Shown: in pieces, positions 62,662-64,000 of the stretch
Position numbering within the stretch: position 1 is the first letter of the stretch
How the letters are laid out: every line of letters starts with the position of its first letter
NCBI GenBank assembly: GCA_900546495.1
Contig: URDN01000006.1
Coordinates: forward strand, 26,198 to 90,197
Direction: 5' to 3'
DNA from: an uncultured Lachnospiraceae bacterium
GTDB lineage: Bacteria > Bacillota > Clostridia > Lachnospirales > Lachnospiraceae
DNA: 64,000 nucleotides
Program-made: the position numbers and the translations under genes
The notes under the pieces: model-generated
What the model was told of the DNA's origin: nothing
What the model saw: the letters and a program-made list of their open reading frames with translations, nothing else
Database searches by the model: none

Positions 62662-63471
62662 GTGAGTGGAATTACCTCCTTGTTTCAGTATGATTTTATG
62701 GTCAGTGCGTTTATCGCAGTTTTGATTATCACACCGCTGTTTGGTATTCTGGGAACAATGATCGTCAATAACAAGATGGCATTTTTCTCTGATGCGTTGG
62801 GACATTCTGCTCTGACAGGAATTGCGGTAGGCGTGGTATTTGGTATCCCGGATACGAATCTGTCCATGGTGATTTTCGGTATCGCTTTTGCATTGTTGTT
62901 AAACTGGATCAAAAGCAAGAGCACGGCATCCACGGATACGATCATTTCCGTGTTTTCTTCCTGTTGTATCGCCATTGGTCTGGCAATATTGTCCCGTGGT
63001 GGGAATTTCAGCAAATATTCCAGTTTGCTGGTGGGCGATATTTTGAGTATTACGCGCAGAGAAATCCTATATTTGTTCCTGATTTTTCTGGCCACCATTG
63101 TATTCTGGATCGTATGCTATAACCGTTTACAGGCCATCAGCTTGCATCGGACACTGGCAAAAAGTAAACATATTCGGATTCGGTTGATTGAGAACCTGTT
63201 TTCGGTATTTATTGCACTGATGGTTATGTTGTCCATTAAATGGGTTGGTATTCTGATCATCAATGCGCTGTTGATTCTGCCGGCGGCATCCAGCCGGAAT
63301 ATTTCGGAAAACCTGAGAGAGTATCATTTCTTTTCGATTTTGTTCTCGATGTTTTCTGGAATCGTAGGATTGTTTATTTCTTATTATACAAACGTGGCTA
63401 CAGGTCCGATGATCGTGATCATTGCGTCGGTGATTTTCTTCGCAACTTACTTTTACGGTAGAAACCGGTAA
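62662..63471 (+). CDS. Metal ABC transporter permease, ZnuB-like
   Basis: A 269-residue ABC-3 family permease with about eight membrane segments; the family blocks are MAFFSDALGHSALTGIAVG, LLVGDILSITRREILYLF and WVGILIINALLILPAASSRNI. The start is GTG at 62662, immediately after the ATPase stop, with GGAGGAAGAG upstream. This completes a receptor, ATPase and permease unit for zinc or manganese. No Fur/Zur gene or obvious Zur box is in the window. Confidence 0.92.
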   Translation: MSGITSLFQYDFMVSAFIAVLIITPLFGILGTMIVNNKMAFFSDALGHSALTGIAVGVVFGIPDTNLSMVIFGIAFALLLNWIKSKSTASTDTIISVFSSCCIAIGLAILSRGGNFSKYSSLLVGDILSITRREILYLFLIFLATIVFWIVCYNRLQAISLHRTLAKSKHIRIRLIENLFSVFIALMVMLSIKWVGILIINALLILPAASSRNISENLREYHFFSILFSMFSGIVGLFISYYTNVATGPMIVIIASVIFFATYFYGRNR

Positions 63472-63512
63472 TCGTTTGTGTGGATGAAAAATTTTTAGAG
63501 ATTTAGGTTGTG

Positions 63513-63585
63513 AAAACGCCAGTCAGCAATCTTACCTTTGCGGCTAACAATCGCCCGCCAAGGAAAGATTGCCTGACTGGCGTTT
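63513..63585 (+). terminator. Long hairpin after the metal importer operon
   Basis: AAAACGCCAGTCAG and CTGACTGGCGTTT pair, continuing CAATCTT / AAGATTG with one bulge. Only TTT follows, so it may be a weak terminator or an mRNA end protector. The 63586-63733 stretch shows nothing else recognised. Confidence 0.65.
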
Positions 63586-63733
63586 GTGAAAGAAGTCTCC
63601 AATTTCGTTTTAAATAAAGTAAATTTCCAACACAAGCCCTGAAAACAAGAATTGCACAAATAATTGGCACAATTCACACAATAACGGTAAAAACTGGAAG
63701 ATGACCTACTTTGGTAAATCCGCGCGAAATGTG

Positions 63734-63762
63734 TTGACTTCTGAGGGCAGTGGTGCTATTAT
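63734..63762 (+). promoter_or_regulatory. Tandem promoter 1
   Basis: TTGACT and TATTAT, 17-bp spacer. The 9-mer GCTGTCGCT begins 7 nt after the -10 (63769-63777). CTGTC / GACAG can pair at the 5' end of the transcript. Confidence 0.75.
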
Positions 63763-63873
63763 AAGCAAGCTGTCGCTGATGCGGCGGTGCAGACAGAAGA
63801 AAAGTAAGGACAACAGACGGCATGGGATGCGACAGTCACTCTTGAAAAACTTCTGGATGGAAAGAAAAAGTTG

Positions 63874-63902
63874 TTGACAAAGAAGCTATGCTGTGATAAT
63901 CT
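63874..63902 (+). promoter_or_regulatory. Tandem promoter 2
   Basis: TTGACA and TAATCT, 17-bp spacer. The same 9-mer begins 7 nt after the -10 (63909-63917), and TGTCG / CGACA can pair. Confidence 0.7.
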
Positions 63903-63949
63903 AATATGGCTGTCGCTTGAAACGACAACAAAGAAAAATAAAAAAGTTG

Positions 63950-63978
63950 TTGACAAAGACAAATGCTTTTGATAAAAT
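63950..63978 (+). promoter_or_regulatory. Tandem promoter 3
   Basis: TTGACA and TAAAAT, 17-bp spacer. The same 9-mer begins 7 nt after the -10 (63985-63993), and TGTC / GACA can pair. TTGTTGACAAAGA at 63871-63883 closely matches GTTGTTGACAAAGAC here, so promoters 2 and 3 look like duplicates. The array probably drives an rRNA operon beyond the edge. Confidence 0.8.
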
Positions 63979-64000
63979 ATAAAAGCTGTCGCTAAGACAA

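Noticed and set aside
1..64000. CRISPR array, transposase or prophage genes
   Set aside because: No regularly spaced direct repeats and no transposase, integrase or phage structural reading frame were found in the window.

Overview
The window looks like core chromosome of a low-to-moderate-GC Gram-positive anaerobe of the Clostridia, most likely a gut Lachnospiraceae. This is inferred from the gene families: type III glutamine synthetase, RapZ-WhiA, HPr kinase, FtsEX-CtpA, a CdaR/PucR regulator, AGGAGG ribosome binding sites, TTGACA/TATAAT promoters and U-tailed terminators. No phage, insertion sequence or CRISPR array was seen.

Layout. 1-2170: end of a sulfonate/nitrate/taurine-type ABC importer operon. 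2394-4289: hybrid histidine kinase. 4401-8327: an A/T-rich accessory stretch with a zinc-ribbon/Ig-like/OB membrane protein, a divergent small HTH regulator, a CinA-type amidase and an AAA-ATPase/PD-(D/E)XK protein. 8633-15302: RND exporter, YbaK-type deacylase, DUF308 membrane protein, a small unknown protein and an auxin-efflux-type carrier. 15610-31405: housekeeping block (pyrG, ftsH, uvrC, hprK, M18 aminopeptidase, murB, rapZ, whiA, lipid kinase, fba, glnN). 31484-35237, minus strand: acyltransferase, CvfB-like S1 protein, acyl-ACP thioesterase, tRNA-Gln, YigZ. 35522-47854: class A PBP, NlpC/P60 protein, WecG/TagA-type transferase, YitT, CdaR-type regulator, ftsEX-ctpA, glmS, a set weighted toward the cell envelope. 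48155-51116: tRNA-Gly, NCS2 permease and purine nucleoside phosphorylase (purine salvage). 51408-53849: the radical-SAM / TIGR03915 DNA-repair pair. 54196-63471: protein quality control (tig, clpP, clpX, lon), engB and a Znu-type metal importer. 63734-64000: tandem promoters leading off the window, probably to an rRNA operon.

Main second-look items. (i) Three dispersed copies of a leader element (22558, 29116, 40439) share a core with a covarying stem and a GNRA-type loop; each sits upstream of a same-strand gene. (ii) LexA/DinR-like boxes flank the promoter of the radical-SAM/TIGR03915 repair operon. (iii) Three tandem promoters at the right edge each carry the same 9-mer, GCTGTCGCT, exactly 7 nt after the -10 box. 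(iv) A perfect 14-bp palindrome fills the -35/-10 spacer of the zinc-ribbon gene promoter, beside the divergent HTH gene. (v) A palindromic operator-like site lies just before the NCS2 permease start. Homology and motif calls were made by eye, with no database search.
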